DNA of 64,000 bases from Girardinichthys multiradiatus. Its lineage: Eukaryota > Chordata > Actinopteri > Cyprinodontiformes > Goodeidae. Both the position numbers and the translations under genes were made by a program. Positions 56,101-64,000 of this stretch are shown in pieces. The notes beneath the pieces were generated by a model. That model did not search any database. It had not been told where the DNA came from and was given only the letters and a program-made list of their open reading frames with translations. Position 1 is the stretch's first letter; each line of letters begins with the position of its first letter. The stretch lies in contig NC_061817.1 of the NCBI RefSeq assembly GCF_021462225.1, forward strand, positions 893,326 through 957,325, given 5' to 3'.

Positions 56101-58883
56101 TGAACTGTGTCAGGAGTTCCTGAGATAAGTTGAGGTTAAAATAAAGCAGATGCTTATATTTTATATCATTTGGGTTACAAAAGGTTTGGCGGGGGGCCCT
56201 CCTCCTGGCTGACTTCATCCTGTCCAATCCAGACACATTCAGAGGGGCCACTATCCTGGATATGGGAGCAGGGACAGGCTTAACCAGCATCGTCATGGCA
56301 ACCACAGCCAAAACAGTCTACTGCACAGGTATGATGCCATTAAGTAGGGCTGCTTAATTATCGGGGAGTAAAAGTCAAACTATTTAACACAGTCACTCAT
56401 TGAATTCAAGAAAAACTGTTTGTATTTATTGCATTAAAGAACATTGCTACCAAAGCTTTAAAACAGTATTTCCAGTGCTGTAAGAAGTTACCCTCTTACC
56501 AGCTCAAAGGGTGGCACGTTTAAAGACTCCAGTGATACTGTTATCTGTTGGTAACAGTATCACTGGTTGTTGGAGTACAAGTCCTTATTGTCCATGTAAA
56601 GTCATAACCTTAGATCTTACTCTTAAATATATTTTTTCGGCACTAGTGGCCTTTATTTTTGACAGTAGGTAGACAGGAAAGGGAGTAGAGAGAGGGGGAG
56701 ACATTCGGTAAATGTTGCCGTGTCCGGAACTCGAACCTGGGACAGCCGCCTCAAGGACTGTAGCCTCCGTGCATGGTCGCGCCCTTAACCCCTACGCCAT
56801 CAGCGCTGCACCAACCTTACATCTTACTCTTGAAGAGTCTGAACCAGACATAACCATGAGATTTTTCACCTGAGAATAAAGACGATATTTCCACATCATA
56901 AAAACTTTAATAAGAATGAGTAAATAGTCTAGGAAAAACAGCTGTGGTTATAGAAAGTCTGTTTAGGTAAAGCCTGTACATTAAATCAATTTGTTCCAAG
57001 TCTGATAAAAAACATCTTTCTAAATTATTAAGCATTATGTCAACTTTCCCATTTTAAATACTTCAAATATTACATATTAAAGATTCATTTCCAATGTTCT
57101 AGTGCTGGTTAGGTTGGGCATACTGTATAAGAGTCACTTTTATTCCCCCATCAATGGTGTGTGTAGAAGCTTTATATCAAAGTTAATTGGTCTTAAAGTT
57201 TAGATGGATTTTTATTTTCTTTACAGTTCTTAATGTCTTTCGAATGCCAATCCAGTATAGTTGAAGTTTTGGGAAATCCCAAAATATACAGTAGTAGCTT
57301 GCCTCACCTGAGCTGCACTGTTTCCAGTATTGAACGATTTGGTTCTTATATCTATCTTGATGTGGGGTTTAGAAATATCTTACGTTCTTCCAACAATGCT
57401 CTCTCCAAGTCAGTGTAAGTAGAAGACCACTGAAATTTAAAAATGTTACCCCAGGTTTCCTCTGATAGTCTAATCTTGGCCTCAGACTTCTGTTTAACAA
57501 ATCACGTTTTGTCATTGTTACTGAAGAAGAAAGCATAGTTCACTTTACTTCCTATACATTTTATTCAAAGCAGCTATTAAATCTTTATGGAACTCTAATG
57601 TCAAATATACAGGAGTACAATTCCGGTTGAAATAGTTCCACAATTAATGATATTGGAAAATGCCATTTTGCTCCGAACTAAATTTATCCAGCCGGGACAT
57701 AAAACTTTTGAATGAATGAAATGTACTTTCTGTATCCAGGATTTAAACGTTTTATCTAGTCTGTTAGGGATGAAGTATGTGTCATATGCACACCATCTAC
57801 AAGGTTTTCTTATATAATCGAACAACCTTCTGCCATTTTTTCCAATGTAAAATGTACCCAGAGGATTTTTACATCTAATTTGGTACTCCATCTGCAATAG
57901 CTGCTTGAAGCAGAATATTGGTATAAAATTCTAATTCTTTCCATTTAACTTTGTAGTCTTTATTGGGCCAGTGGAGTAGAGGAATTAATTGTTCCAGAAA
58001 TCCAGAATATGATGAACTGAAGGACACAGGACTCTTGTTGGTCCTGTGTCAGGATTTGCTGAACTTATTCCTGTGTCTTAAAGGGGACAAATGATGCTTT
58101 TAAATCCTTCCTTTTCACACTTACATCAATTAGTTGTGTTCTATATAAAGTGGAACTGCAATGCTTTGGTGTGAATTATTAGTGTAGTTAGGCCTGTCGT
58201 GATGACAAATTTTGCTGGACGATAAATTGTCCCAGAATTTGAGATAAATGATAATATTGTCGTTTCGAGACCGTTTTCAACTAATTTTATGATAATGGCA
58301 TAATAATGGAAGTAGCAAGTGCTAAATGTTTTAAAAAACGTTTAACACTGGAACCGGAAGACATTTTAAATATCCAAAATAAATAAATAACCAAAAACTA
58401 TAAATACAATGAAATATGAAGTCTCTATAAACAAAAAAGCCCTTCAAAGAATATTAGCCATTAGGCCCAGACAGGGAAAGCAAAACCACTGTTTTTATGA
58501 CAAAAAGCAAACTTAACAACAAAAGCACTCCATTTGAATAAGAGCAGATGCCTCATCAGGCCGTATGTGAATCTGTAGCTACTTTAGTCTGGTGGATTAA
58601 ACGATTCAACGCTCCAGTGATTGTGGACTGTCAACAAGACGAAGATAGCCTGGTTGTAGATTTTTTTTTCCCGGCTGGGAAAACTGCATTGGATGGTTAT
58701 GTTTTAGTTGCAGATGCATGTTTGTTGTTGCGTTTAGTTGCTACTGTTTTACACCAAATACCAGCTCACACAGGTTCAGTGGTTCACTTAAATGCTAAAT
58801 GTGTTTTACAGATGTGGGTGATGACGTTCTAAGGTTGTGCAGCCGGAATGTAGTTTTGAATAAGCACATCATGGAATCCACAG
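44196..58883 (+). CDS. mettl22: methyltransferase-like protein 22 (mettl22), N-terminal six coding exons, incomplete at window end
   Basis: METTL22 is a seven-beta-strand lysine methyltransferase reported to methylate KIN17. Exons: 44196-44301, 45582-45777, 51456-51610, 52987-53027, 56184-56328, 58812-58883. Together they give 238 codons plus one base, with all phases agreeing (1, 2, 1, 0, 1, 1). Diagnostic stretches shared with the human protein are DTVLSDVH in exon 1, LDEDGDLDV in exon 2, DIIRIEHTMATPLEDVGKQ across exons 3-4, and WRGALLLADFIL then DMGAGTGL (SAM-binding motif I, about residues 192-199) in exon 5, followed by KTVYCTD. Exon 3 has an acidic run of E and D. The start is preceded by an in-frame TGA at 44187. 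The human protein is about 400 residues, so roughly 165 residues should lie beyond 64000; no further exon was found between 58884 and the window end. The frame is intact. Confidence 0.93.
45061..45290 (+). mobile_element. tRNA-derived SINE in mettl22 intron
   Basis: Head GTAGTCGTCTTGCAGTCAGA followed by GGTTGTGGATACGCTTCC (degenerate B box), then GGCACTTAACTT. It ends CAGTATGACTGGAAAAGCGC and CAGTCCATTTAC, a known teleost SINE layout. Confidence 0.65.
45825..45910 (+). repeat. tRNA-like SINE head
   Basis: GGGCATAGCACAGCGGGAGA (A-box-like) and CTGGGTCTGAGTCCCGAC (B-box-like) spaced as in a tRNA-derived SINE. It lacks a good cloverleaf and sits just after a mettl22 exon, so it is not a functional tRNA gene. 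Confidence 0.5.
47165..47720 (-). pseudogene. Tc1-like transposase relic
   Basis: Minus strand. HWKHILWFDETNITLFGSN contains the first catalytic aspartate, then HGSGSVTVWGCVSAAG, then FQRHNEPKHTSKTT, where the second aspartate (normally HDNDPKH) is replaced. The C-terminal third is missing and the frame breaks near 47400. Confidence 0.75.
48599..50194 (-). mobile_element. complete Tc1-like transposon with dead transposase
   Basis: 1,596 bp bounded by TA dinucleotides (48597-48598 and 50195-50196). The long inverted repeats start CAGGTCCTTCTCCAAAAATT and extend about 200 bases. They include AACTGAAATATTCCAGGTC and CATGAGCTG blocks present in inverse at about 50020-50090. The structure is whole; the gene inside is not. 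Confidence 0.9.
48876..49867 (-). pseudogene. Tc1-like transposase, DD34E type, with nonsense and deletion
   Basis: The minus-strand start MGKTADLTAVQKATID at 49865 begins the DNA-binding region. A TGA follows after SVGRKK near 49709, and a short deletion shifts the frame near 49625. From 49658 a 260-codon ORF carries the catalytic core: FSDESKF (first D), FQHDLAPAHS (second D) and SPDLNPIEN (E), with 34 residues between second D and E. It ends FPTKY. Only these two lesions are evident, so the copy died recently compared with the other Tc1 relics here. Confidence 0.85.
51173..51285. repeat. inverted partner of a sequence at 47128-47178
   Basis: Two tandem versions of TTTTTTCTCACTTGCCTTTCAG (51197 and 51256). 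The first, with flanking AAGCCTCTGAAAAT, is the reverse complement of 47128-47178 with one or two changes. Likely the two inverted-repeat ends of the older Tc1 element whose transposase lies at 47165. Confidence 0.55.
52140..52470 (+). repeat. teleost LINE/SINE-type dispersed repeat
   Basis: TAGTAGCGCTGTTGCCTTGC start, CCCACAGTCCAAAAAC, GGTGGCCTGTCCAGGGTGTA and the end GGATGGACAGATGGATG are the standard blocks of a very abundant fish repeat. Heavily diverged. Confidence 0.65.
52672..52800. repeat. retroposon tail fragment
   Basis: GAATGACTTTATTGTCATTG followed by GCAACAAAATTAGAGTGCTG resembles the end of fish LINE/SINE elements. Short piece only. Confidence 0.4.
53480..53860 (-). pseudogene. 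Tc1-like transposase relic
   Basis: The minus strand has ISRNNVAAQLRSTTLHLN and AQDFWNNVTRTDETTEIF, the segment around the first catalytic aspartate of Tc1 transposases (normally W-DETK-E-FG). Frame-broken and lacking the rest of the core. Confidence 0.65.
54051..54598 (+). mobile_element. internally deleted Tc1-like element
   Basis: 548 bp between TA dinucleotides (54049-54050, 54599-54600). Ends are CAGTACTGTGCAAAAGTTTT and its inverse; inverted repeats extend about 70 bases (AACAAAGAATGGTTTC / GAAACCGTTCTTTGTT-like). The interior keeps only the transposase C-terminus (54243-54431) with SPDLNIMECVWD, the equivalent of the NPIEN-type motif with glutamate retained. Confidence 0.85.
54900..55560 (-). 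mobile_element. LINE internal fragment
   Basis: The minus strand at about 55112-55530 encodes LESKLQQNNIRDVWSEMKKI and DKVNELNTFFNRF-like sequence, a region between endonuclease and reverse transcriptase in teleost LINEs of the Rex/L2 type. No intact ORF. Confidence 0.55.
56640..56815 (-). mobile_element. tRNA-derived SINE
   Basis: On the minus strand the head reads GATGGCGTAGGGGTTAAGGG (A box) and CCCAGGTTCGAGTTCCGG (B box GGTTCGAGTTCC). It is followed by GTCTCCCCCTCTCTCTACTC and CCTTTCCTGTC, the known arrangement of a fish SINE. Confidence 0.75.
58190..58500. repeat. hAT MITE
   Basis: AGGCCTGTCGTGATGACAAA, CTGGACGATAAATTGTCCC and ATAATATTGTCGTTTCGAGA are the left part of a common fish hAT non-autonomous element. 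The right end is not certain. Confidence 0.5.
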
Positions 58884-58904
58884 GTAAGCTGACATGATGT
58901 CCTT

Positions 58905-59215
58905 TTTATTTTCTTTCAGCCTTCAGGCATGGTTTATGATTTGTAAATAGTAAAATTATATTTCAGTTTCACCTGCTGTAGTCACTCTTGAGTTTTATGA
59001 ACTTTTTCTTGCATTACCTCAGCGAAAACCTTCTCATTTCTCCTTGTTTTAATGGCCAATCAGCAAACAGCAGTCTGTTCACGTCACATGTAGTCCCTCC
59101 CCAGCCCCGATTGTGCCTGCTTGGGGAAATGTACGAAAAATACAGGTACTGGACTGGAAGAAATGGAAACGCTTGCAAAGCAGGCTATGTGGCGTGGAGC
59201 TGGTCTAAGTAGAGC
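58905..59215 (+). repeat. MITE-like repeat copy 1, next to a mettl22 exon
   Basis: Starting 22 bases after the donor of the sixth coding exon, TTTCTTTCAGCCTTCAGGCA opens a segment that recurs in reverse orientation near the window end (63205-63535). Shared blocks include ATGATTTGTAAATAG and ACAGCAGTCTGTTCACGT. Confidence 0.7.
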
Positions 59216-60580
59216 CCGTGAAGAAGGGACATAAGTCTGACTTTCAGATAAACATTGTAGACAGCAATGACTATTTAAATGTGGAACACAGTTAGAAAAC
59301 TCCAGTCTGCTTATTAAGTTATTTATTAATTAGTCAGAATTGTATAAATGGCTGTCATAATATTAAGCTATGCTAAATTATATTAATGTCCATAACGGTA
59401 ACCATAAATAGTCTTATAATCTTATCAAAAATCTGTCAGAAGAAAGAATTCCTGACTTTTTCATTAACTGATCTCTTTAAATATCAAAATATGAATCAGG
59501 AGATTTCTGCATATTTCTCCAAAGTAGGATTGAGTCACATAGAAATTATGTTTAGGAATCAATGTGAGCTAATCCTTTGTAGAATAAAGAACATTTTTTA
59601 TTAATCAAACTAATTTCTATAGAAAACATTATTTCTGCTTTACCACTAACCATTAAAGGGGTGGTTAAATGGCGAGGCAATCGGCGTTCAAAATACGTAT
59701 TTCTCTAAGTATTATGAGGTTCCCTCAAGCTAAAATGAAAGTTTTTAGTGACAGTTTGTCATAAGAGGATTTTATGGCCAAATTTCGAGGTTCTAATACC
59801 TACTTTAATTTGAAAGGGGAAAGAAAGAAAAATGAAACCAAGACTCAGAACCAGAATTGATCCTTTAGCTTTTTGCCTAGAACCACCACATAAGAACTGA
59901 AAGGGTGCCTTGCTGGGTCAGATTGGGCCGTTTACTCTAACGGAACCGGGCTTTGTTTGCTCATGCGGTTTCCACCTCAATCTCTGTCAGCTGCAGAGAT
60001 AATGGGCTCATGCTCCAACACCGTTTCTGATTTCCCACAATGAAATCCCAAAACTGGCGAGCAGTACCACTCTGTTCTGCCACTGGACTTGTGATGTGTG
60101 GAGGTTGCCCACCTCGGATCACTGACATACTCTGAATGCTTATATCAAGGCAACAAGTTTTAAAGAAAATGCCCAAGGTGTACGTAAGACAAACAAAGCA
60201 CAATCTTTACTCAAAAATAGATAAGAGTAATGCAGTGTTTTTGCAAGCAAAGACATTTATGCAGCTGGATTTCAGAAGGTTAATAAGTCATTTCTAACCT
60301 ATTTGGGCAAAGCTGCTTGATGAAGTCAAAGGCTTGAGGTCTTAGAACAATCTTAGCTCAACTCAGCCATTTCAGATTTTGGGCTGGCGACGTCACAAGG
60401 GACTTATTAACCAATCAGAAGCAAAGGGGAAAGTGAGAGACACATCTTGTTATATAGCCAATGAAAAATTTATTCTACTATATTTGCAAAACAGAGACTG
60501 TTCTAAGTTGCAAAAATGTCAAAAATCTCCCACTCTAGTTATACAAATTACAGCAATTAAAAGAGAAATTTCTTTCAGTA
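59216..60580. other. mettl22 intron, no feature identified
   Basis: A segment from about 59650 (AAAGGGGTGGTTAAATGG) to 60440 may be an unidentified DNA element, but I could not find both ends. Confidence 0.35.
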
Positions 60581-60584
60581 AATA

Positions 60585-61132
60585 CTCGTACTCGTCGTCT
60601 TCCGCTTTATCCGGAACCGGGTCACGGGGGCAGCAGACTCGGCAAAGACACCCAGACGTCCCTCTCTCTAGACACCTCCTCCAGCTGCTCCAGGGGGAGC
60701 CCAAGGCGTTCCCAGGCCAGGCGAGAGACATTGTCCCTCCAGCGTGTCCCGGGCCGTCCCCTGGGCCTCCTCCTGGTGGGACGTGCCTGGAACACCTCCC
60801 GAGGAAGGTGTCCAGGAGGCATCCGGTATAGATGCCCGAACCACCTCAACTGGCTCCTCTCGATGTGGAGGAGCAGTGGCTCTACTCCGAGCCCCTCCCG
60901 GATTGCCGAGCTCCTCACCCTATCTCTAAGGGAGTGCCCGGCCACCCTACGGAGGAAGCTCATTTCAGCCGCTTGTATCCGGGATCTCGTTCTTTCGGTC
61001 ATGACCCAAAGTTCATGGCCATAGGTGAGGGTAGGAACGTAGACCGACCGGTAAATCGAGAGCTTCGCTTTTCGGCTCAGCTCTCCATCACAACGGACCG
61101 GCACAGTGCCCCCATTACTGCGGCAGCCGCAC
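60585..61132 (-). mobile_element. LINE 3' segment (reverse transcriptase C-terminus)
   Basis: Minus-strand ORF 60622-61104 encodes AKLSIYRSVYVPTLTYGHEL, IQAAEMSFLRRVAGHSLRDR, WFGHLYRMPPGHLPREV and RRPRGRPGTRWRDNVSRLAW, the typical end of reverse transcriptase in an abundant teleost LINE. It joins head-to-head with the 5' segment of the same LINE at about 61133. Confidence 0.85.
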
Positions 61133-62303
61133 CGACAGAGTCAGACAAAGAGCGGTTCAAGACACCTTCATGAGGACTACTAAATCGAGGCACGTGACGT
61201 CGCCCGGCATGGCGGAGTCGGGGTCCCACCCTGGAGCCAGGCCTGGGGTCGGGACTCGTTGGAGAGCGCCTGGTGGCGGGGTTGCTCCTCGCGGGAACCG
61301 GCTGGGCCAAGCCTGAACGAGAGACGCGAAGCCATCCCCCAGTGGGCCCACCACCTGCAGGGGAACCGTGAGGGACCGGTGCAAAGAGGATTGGGCGGTG
61401 GACGAAGGTGGAGACCTCGGCGGCCCGATCCCCGGATGCTTAGGCTGGCTCTAGGGACATTGAATGTCACCTCACTGGGGACGAAGGAGCCTGAGCTTGT
61501 GCGGGAGGTCGAGAGATATCGACTAGAAATAGTTGGGCTCGCCTTCACGCACAGCGTGGGCTCTGGAACCCATCTCCTCAAGAGGCGATGGACTCTCTTC
61601 TTCTCTGGAGTGGCCCACGGGGAGAGGCGGCGGGCAGGGGTGGGTTTACTTGTTGCCCCCCAGCTCAGCCGTCTCGTTGGGGTTTACCCCAGTGGATGAG
61701 AGGATTGCATCCCTGCGCCTTTGGGTTGAGGACAGGTGTCTGACTGTCGTTTCGGCCTACTTGCCGAGCGGTAGTGCGGAGTACCTGGCCTTCTTGGTGT
61801 CCCTGTCGGGAGCGCTGGATAGTGCCCCTCCCGGGGACTCCATTAATCTACTGGGGGACTTCAGCGACCACGTGGGAAACGACCGTGACACCTGGAGAGG
61901 CGTGATCGGGAGGAATAGCCTCCCTGGTCTAAATTCAAGTGGTGTTTTGTTATTGGACTTCTTTGCTAGTCACGAATTGTCCATAATGAACACCATGTTC
62001 AAACATAAGGGTGTCCATCAGTGCACTTGGCACCAGGACACCCTAGGCAGGAGGTCGATTATCGACTTTGTTGTCGTATCATCAGACCTTCGGCCCCATG
62101 TTTTGGACACTCGGGTTTAGAGAGAGGCTGAGCTGTCCACTGATCACCACCTGGTGGTGAGTTGGATCCGCTGGAAGAGGGGAAAGCCAGACAGACTTGG
62201 CAGGCCCAAGCGCATAGAGAGGGTCTGCAGGGAACGTCTGGCGGAGCCCTTGGCCAAGGATGTATTCAACTCCCACTTCCGGGAGAGCTTTGACCAGATT
62301 CCA
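61133..62303 (+). mobile_element. inverted LINE 5' segment (5'UTR and endonuclease)
   Basis: The plus strand carries the 5'UTR (GAGAGCGCCTGGTGGCGGGG) and an APE-type endonuclease region. In order: LALGTLNVTSLGTKEPELV, GVGLLVAPQLS, then in the next frame LRLWVEDRCLTVVSAYLPSG, LLGDFSDHVGN, DFVVVSSDLRPHVLD and STDHHLVVSWI. The usual N-A-H is D-H here (GDFSDHVG). A frameshift near 61697 and a TAG near 62118 break the frame. It ends at about 62303, where Tc1-derived DNA follows. Confidence 0.85.
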
Positions 62304-62334
62304 TCATTAGGAAATCCACACATTAAAATAAATT

Positions 62335-62790
62335 AGATCATAAACTAATACCATAAATTGTATGGTACAGGGAATAAGTATTGAAGATTTCTGACAGAGA
62401 AGTCGAAAGAATAACCCAGAGTTGGCAAGTGTTGTCAAAGAACCAGGGAGCAAGGTGAGAACATCACGGTGTGGGCTGTCTTCAATCACATGGTACTGGC
62501 AGACTTCATATCATTTTAAGAGGAATGAATTGAGAATGGCCTCCTCAAATCACCTGACTTTTATCCATGTGAAAATCTATGAAAAGAACCAGAGATCAGA
62601 GTGCATACAACAAAACCCCAGAACCTTAAAGATCTGAAGCCAGTTTATGACAGGTCATAAAGGAGTCATCTAGAAGTTGTCATTACCAAGAAAAGCTTAT
62701 CCACATAGTATGCAATACATTTCTGTGTGTCATTCCAGTTTCTTACCCATAACCTAATTTGTGTACTAATTTCTTTGATTTCATTGTATG
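62335..62790 (+). mobile_element. Tc1-like transposon relic (3' part)
   Basis: GGGCTGTCTTCAATCACATG, TCACCTGACTTTTATCCATG (the SPDFNP region), AAAATCTATGAAAAGAACC and the tail TTCTGTGTGTCATTCCAG match the order of a fish Tc1-like element. Large deletions remove the core. Confidence 0.6.
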
Positions 62791-62939
62791 TGTGGATTAT
62801 TTTGTTTGTTGCAGCCATCTGGTCTAAATCTTAAATGCTTCTCATATGGGGAACCCAGGCCGCCACATGCAGGATGAGAAGTTTGCTTTGACTGACATAT
62901 TGTTCTACAAAGTCATGAGTGAAATGGGAGGTTTGACTG

Positions 62940-63200
62940 AGTGTCAACGAGGGGCTAAATTCAGCAAGGAAACAGCTGTTGGGAAAAGGCTGTTCCTGAA
63001 TCTAGTGGCTATCGTCCATAGGCTCCTATAGGACCCCCAAGAGGATAAACAGTCCAGTGAGTGAAGAGGTCTCTCCTGATGGAATGCTCTTCTGAGACAT
63101 AGCTTCCTGTAGATCTCCTCAATAGCAGGAAGTGAGGCTCCAGTAATGCATTGGGCAGTTTTCACCACTTTCTGCAGTGCCTTACTGTCAGACAAATGCC
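62940..63200 (-). repeat. LINE 3' fragment
   Basis: The minus strand encodes LQKVVKTAQCITGASLPAIE, EEIYRKLCLRRA and then ATRFRNSLFPTAVSLLN, the C-terminal tail of another teleost LINE reverse transcriptase. Frame-preserving but short, flanked by the MITE at 63205. Confidence 0.6.
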
Positions 63201-63204
63201 TCTT

Positions 63205-63560
63205 TTCCACTGGCTCAATTTTGCTCCACTTGACTCCACTCGGCTCGCTTTCCATTAGTGTTTTTTCCGTACCGGATACTACTTTTTTGGTCCCTGCTCC
63301 TTAGCAGGCTGAGTAGGGACTATATGTAACGTGAACAGACTGCTGTTCATTGGCCATTGGACCAGGAGAAATGAGGTTTTTGTTGAGGTAGTGCAGGAAA
63401 AAGTTAATAAAACTCATGACTCACGACTACAACAATATTAAGGACCACCATCGCCAGAGCGGGTCAAACTGAAATATAACTTTTCTATTTACAAATCATG
63501 AACCATGCCTGAAGGCTGAAAGAAAAGAAAAAGGAAGCTAAGCTTTCTACATTACACAGG
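63205..63560 (-). repeat. MITE-like repeat copy 2
   Basis: Reverse orientation partner of 58905-59215. It retains the outer end CTTTTCCACTGGCTCAATTT and CTCGGCTCGCTTTCC, typical of a fish MITE whose ends start with a CCTCTTTTCCACTGG-like sequence. Confidence 0.65.
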
Positions 63561-64000
63561 GGGAGCGCTGTGTTTAATATCATCCTAAACCAGCTGATCA
63601 CACATAAAATCAGCTGTTCAGACCCACAAACATTTCCCTCAAAACACACAAAACAATACCACCATAAAACAGCGTGTTTGGTTTGGAAATGTATTGATTT
63701 AAGTGAACCACTGTCTGTGGGACGAGGGAGCAGGCAGAGAGCAGCTGCCCATAATCAGACTGCCTGCATCAGATCAAATGGGAGGAAGACTCCCCTGAAT
63801 ATGTAGAGCATGAATATCGACTATTGAACCTAAAACTAACTTCATTGCGGTCAAAAGTCCGGGGTTTTGCTCTTTAAAGTCCTTAACTTCATTGTTGCCA
63901 TGGCTGAGACAAAAACCTGCTCATAAAGCCCAAAATTCTAACTTCCTGCTTCTTAATTTTATTATTTTGCCAGCAGCAGTTTATATTAACATATTTTTTC
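63561..64000. other. window end, no mettl22 exon seen
   Basis: No sequence similar to the METTL22 C-terminal half is present. A 17-base match (ATTTAAGTGAACCACTG, about 63697-63713) is the reverse complement of the sequence just upstream of the sixth mettl22 coding exon. Confidence 0.4.

Noticed and set aside
59961..60203. 80-codon minus-strand ORF checked as a possible mettl22 or host exon
   Set aside because: Wrong strand for mettl22 and no similarity to the METTL22 C-terminal domain.

Overview
This window is vertebrate nuclear DNA, almost certainly from a teleost fish. Genes are split by GT-AG introns, coding exons are short and widely spaced, and most of the rest is transposable elements of typical teleost type: Tc1-like transposons, hAT and Harbinger MITEs, tRNA-derived SINEs, a teleost LINE and a Ty3/Gypsy retrotransposon. 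There are no operons, CRISPR arrays or prokaryotic genes. Family names for repeats come from recognition, not from a database search.

Three host genes can be supported, all on the + strand. (1) gspt1 (eRF3, the translation termination GTPase) runs from 945 to 17652. Thirteen coding exons join to exactly 558 codons plus stop, with poly(A) signal 18195-18200. (2) A tmem238-family gene is an uninterrupted 177-codon ORF at 24277-24810, with a probable 3'UTR intron leading to an exon near 28377-28945. (3) mettl22 (a KIN17 lysine methyltransferase) begins at 44196. Six coding exons up to 58883 join in frame, and the C-terminal part lies beyond the window. A paired ETS-type site at 40867-40883 and candidate 5'UTR donors at 41031 and 41215 mark its probable promoter.

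Layout: 1-18.2 kb is gspt1, with introns carrying MITEs, a deleted hAT element with a BED zinc finger, and Tc1 and Harbinger relics. 18.2-24.1 kb is intergenic and holds a dead Tc1 element split by a 1,966-bp element with about 360-bp terminal inverted repeats, whose interior carries 28 perfect-length 25-bp tandem repeats. 24.2-29 kb is tmem238 and its intron (LINE pieces, microsatellite, MITE). 30.1-36.7 kb is a Ty3/Gypsy element on the - strand with 239-bp LTRs, a tRNA-Pro primer site and a 4-bp target duplication; it is recent by LTR comparison, but its pol is broken. 37-41 kb holds a SINE, an LTR-like fragment and an hAT-like element with an 8-bp target duplication. 41-64 kb is mettl22, with introns carrying a complete but mutated Tc1 element, an internally deleted Tc1, SINEs, and a LINE copy with a twin-priming-type inversion.

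The least explained item is the long-inverted-repeat element with its internal minisatellite (20788-22753). I found no new multi-gene system.
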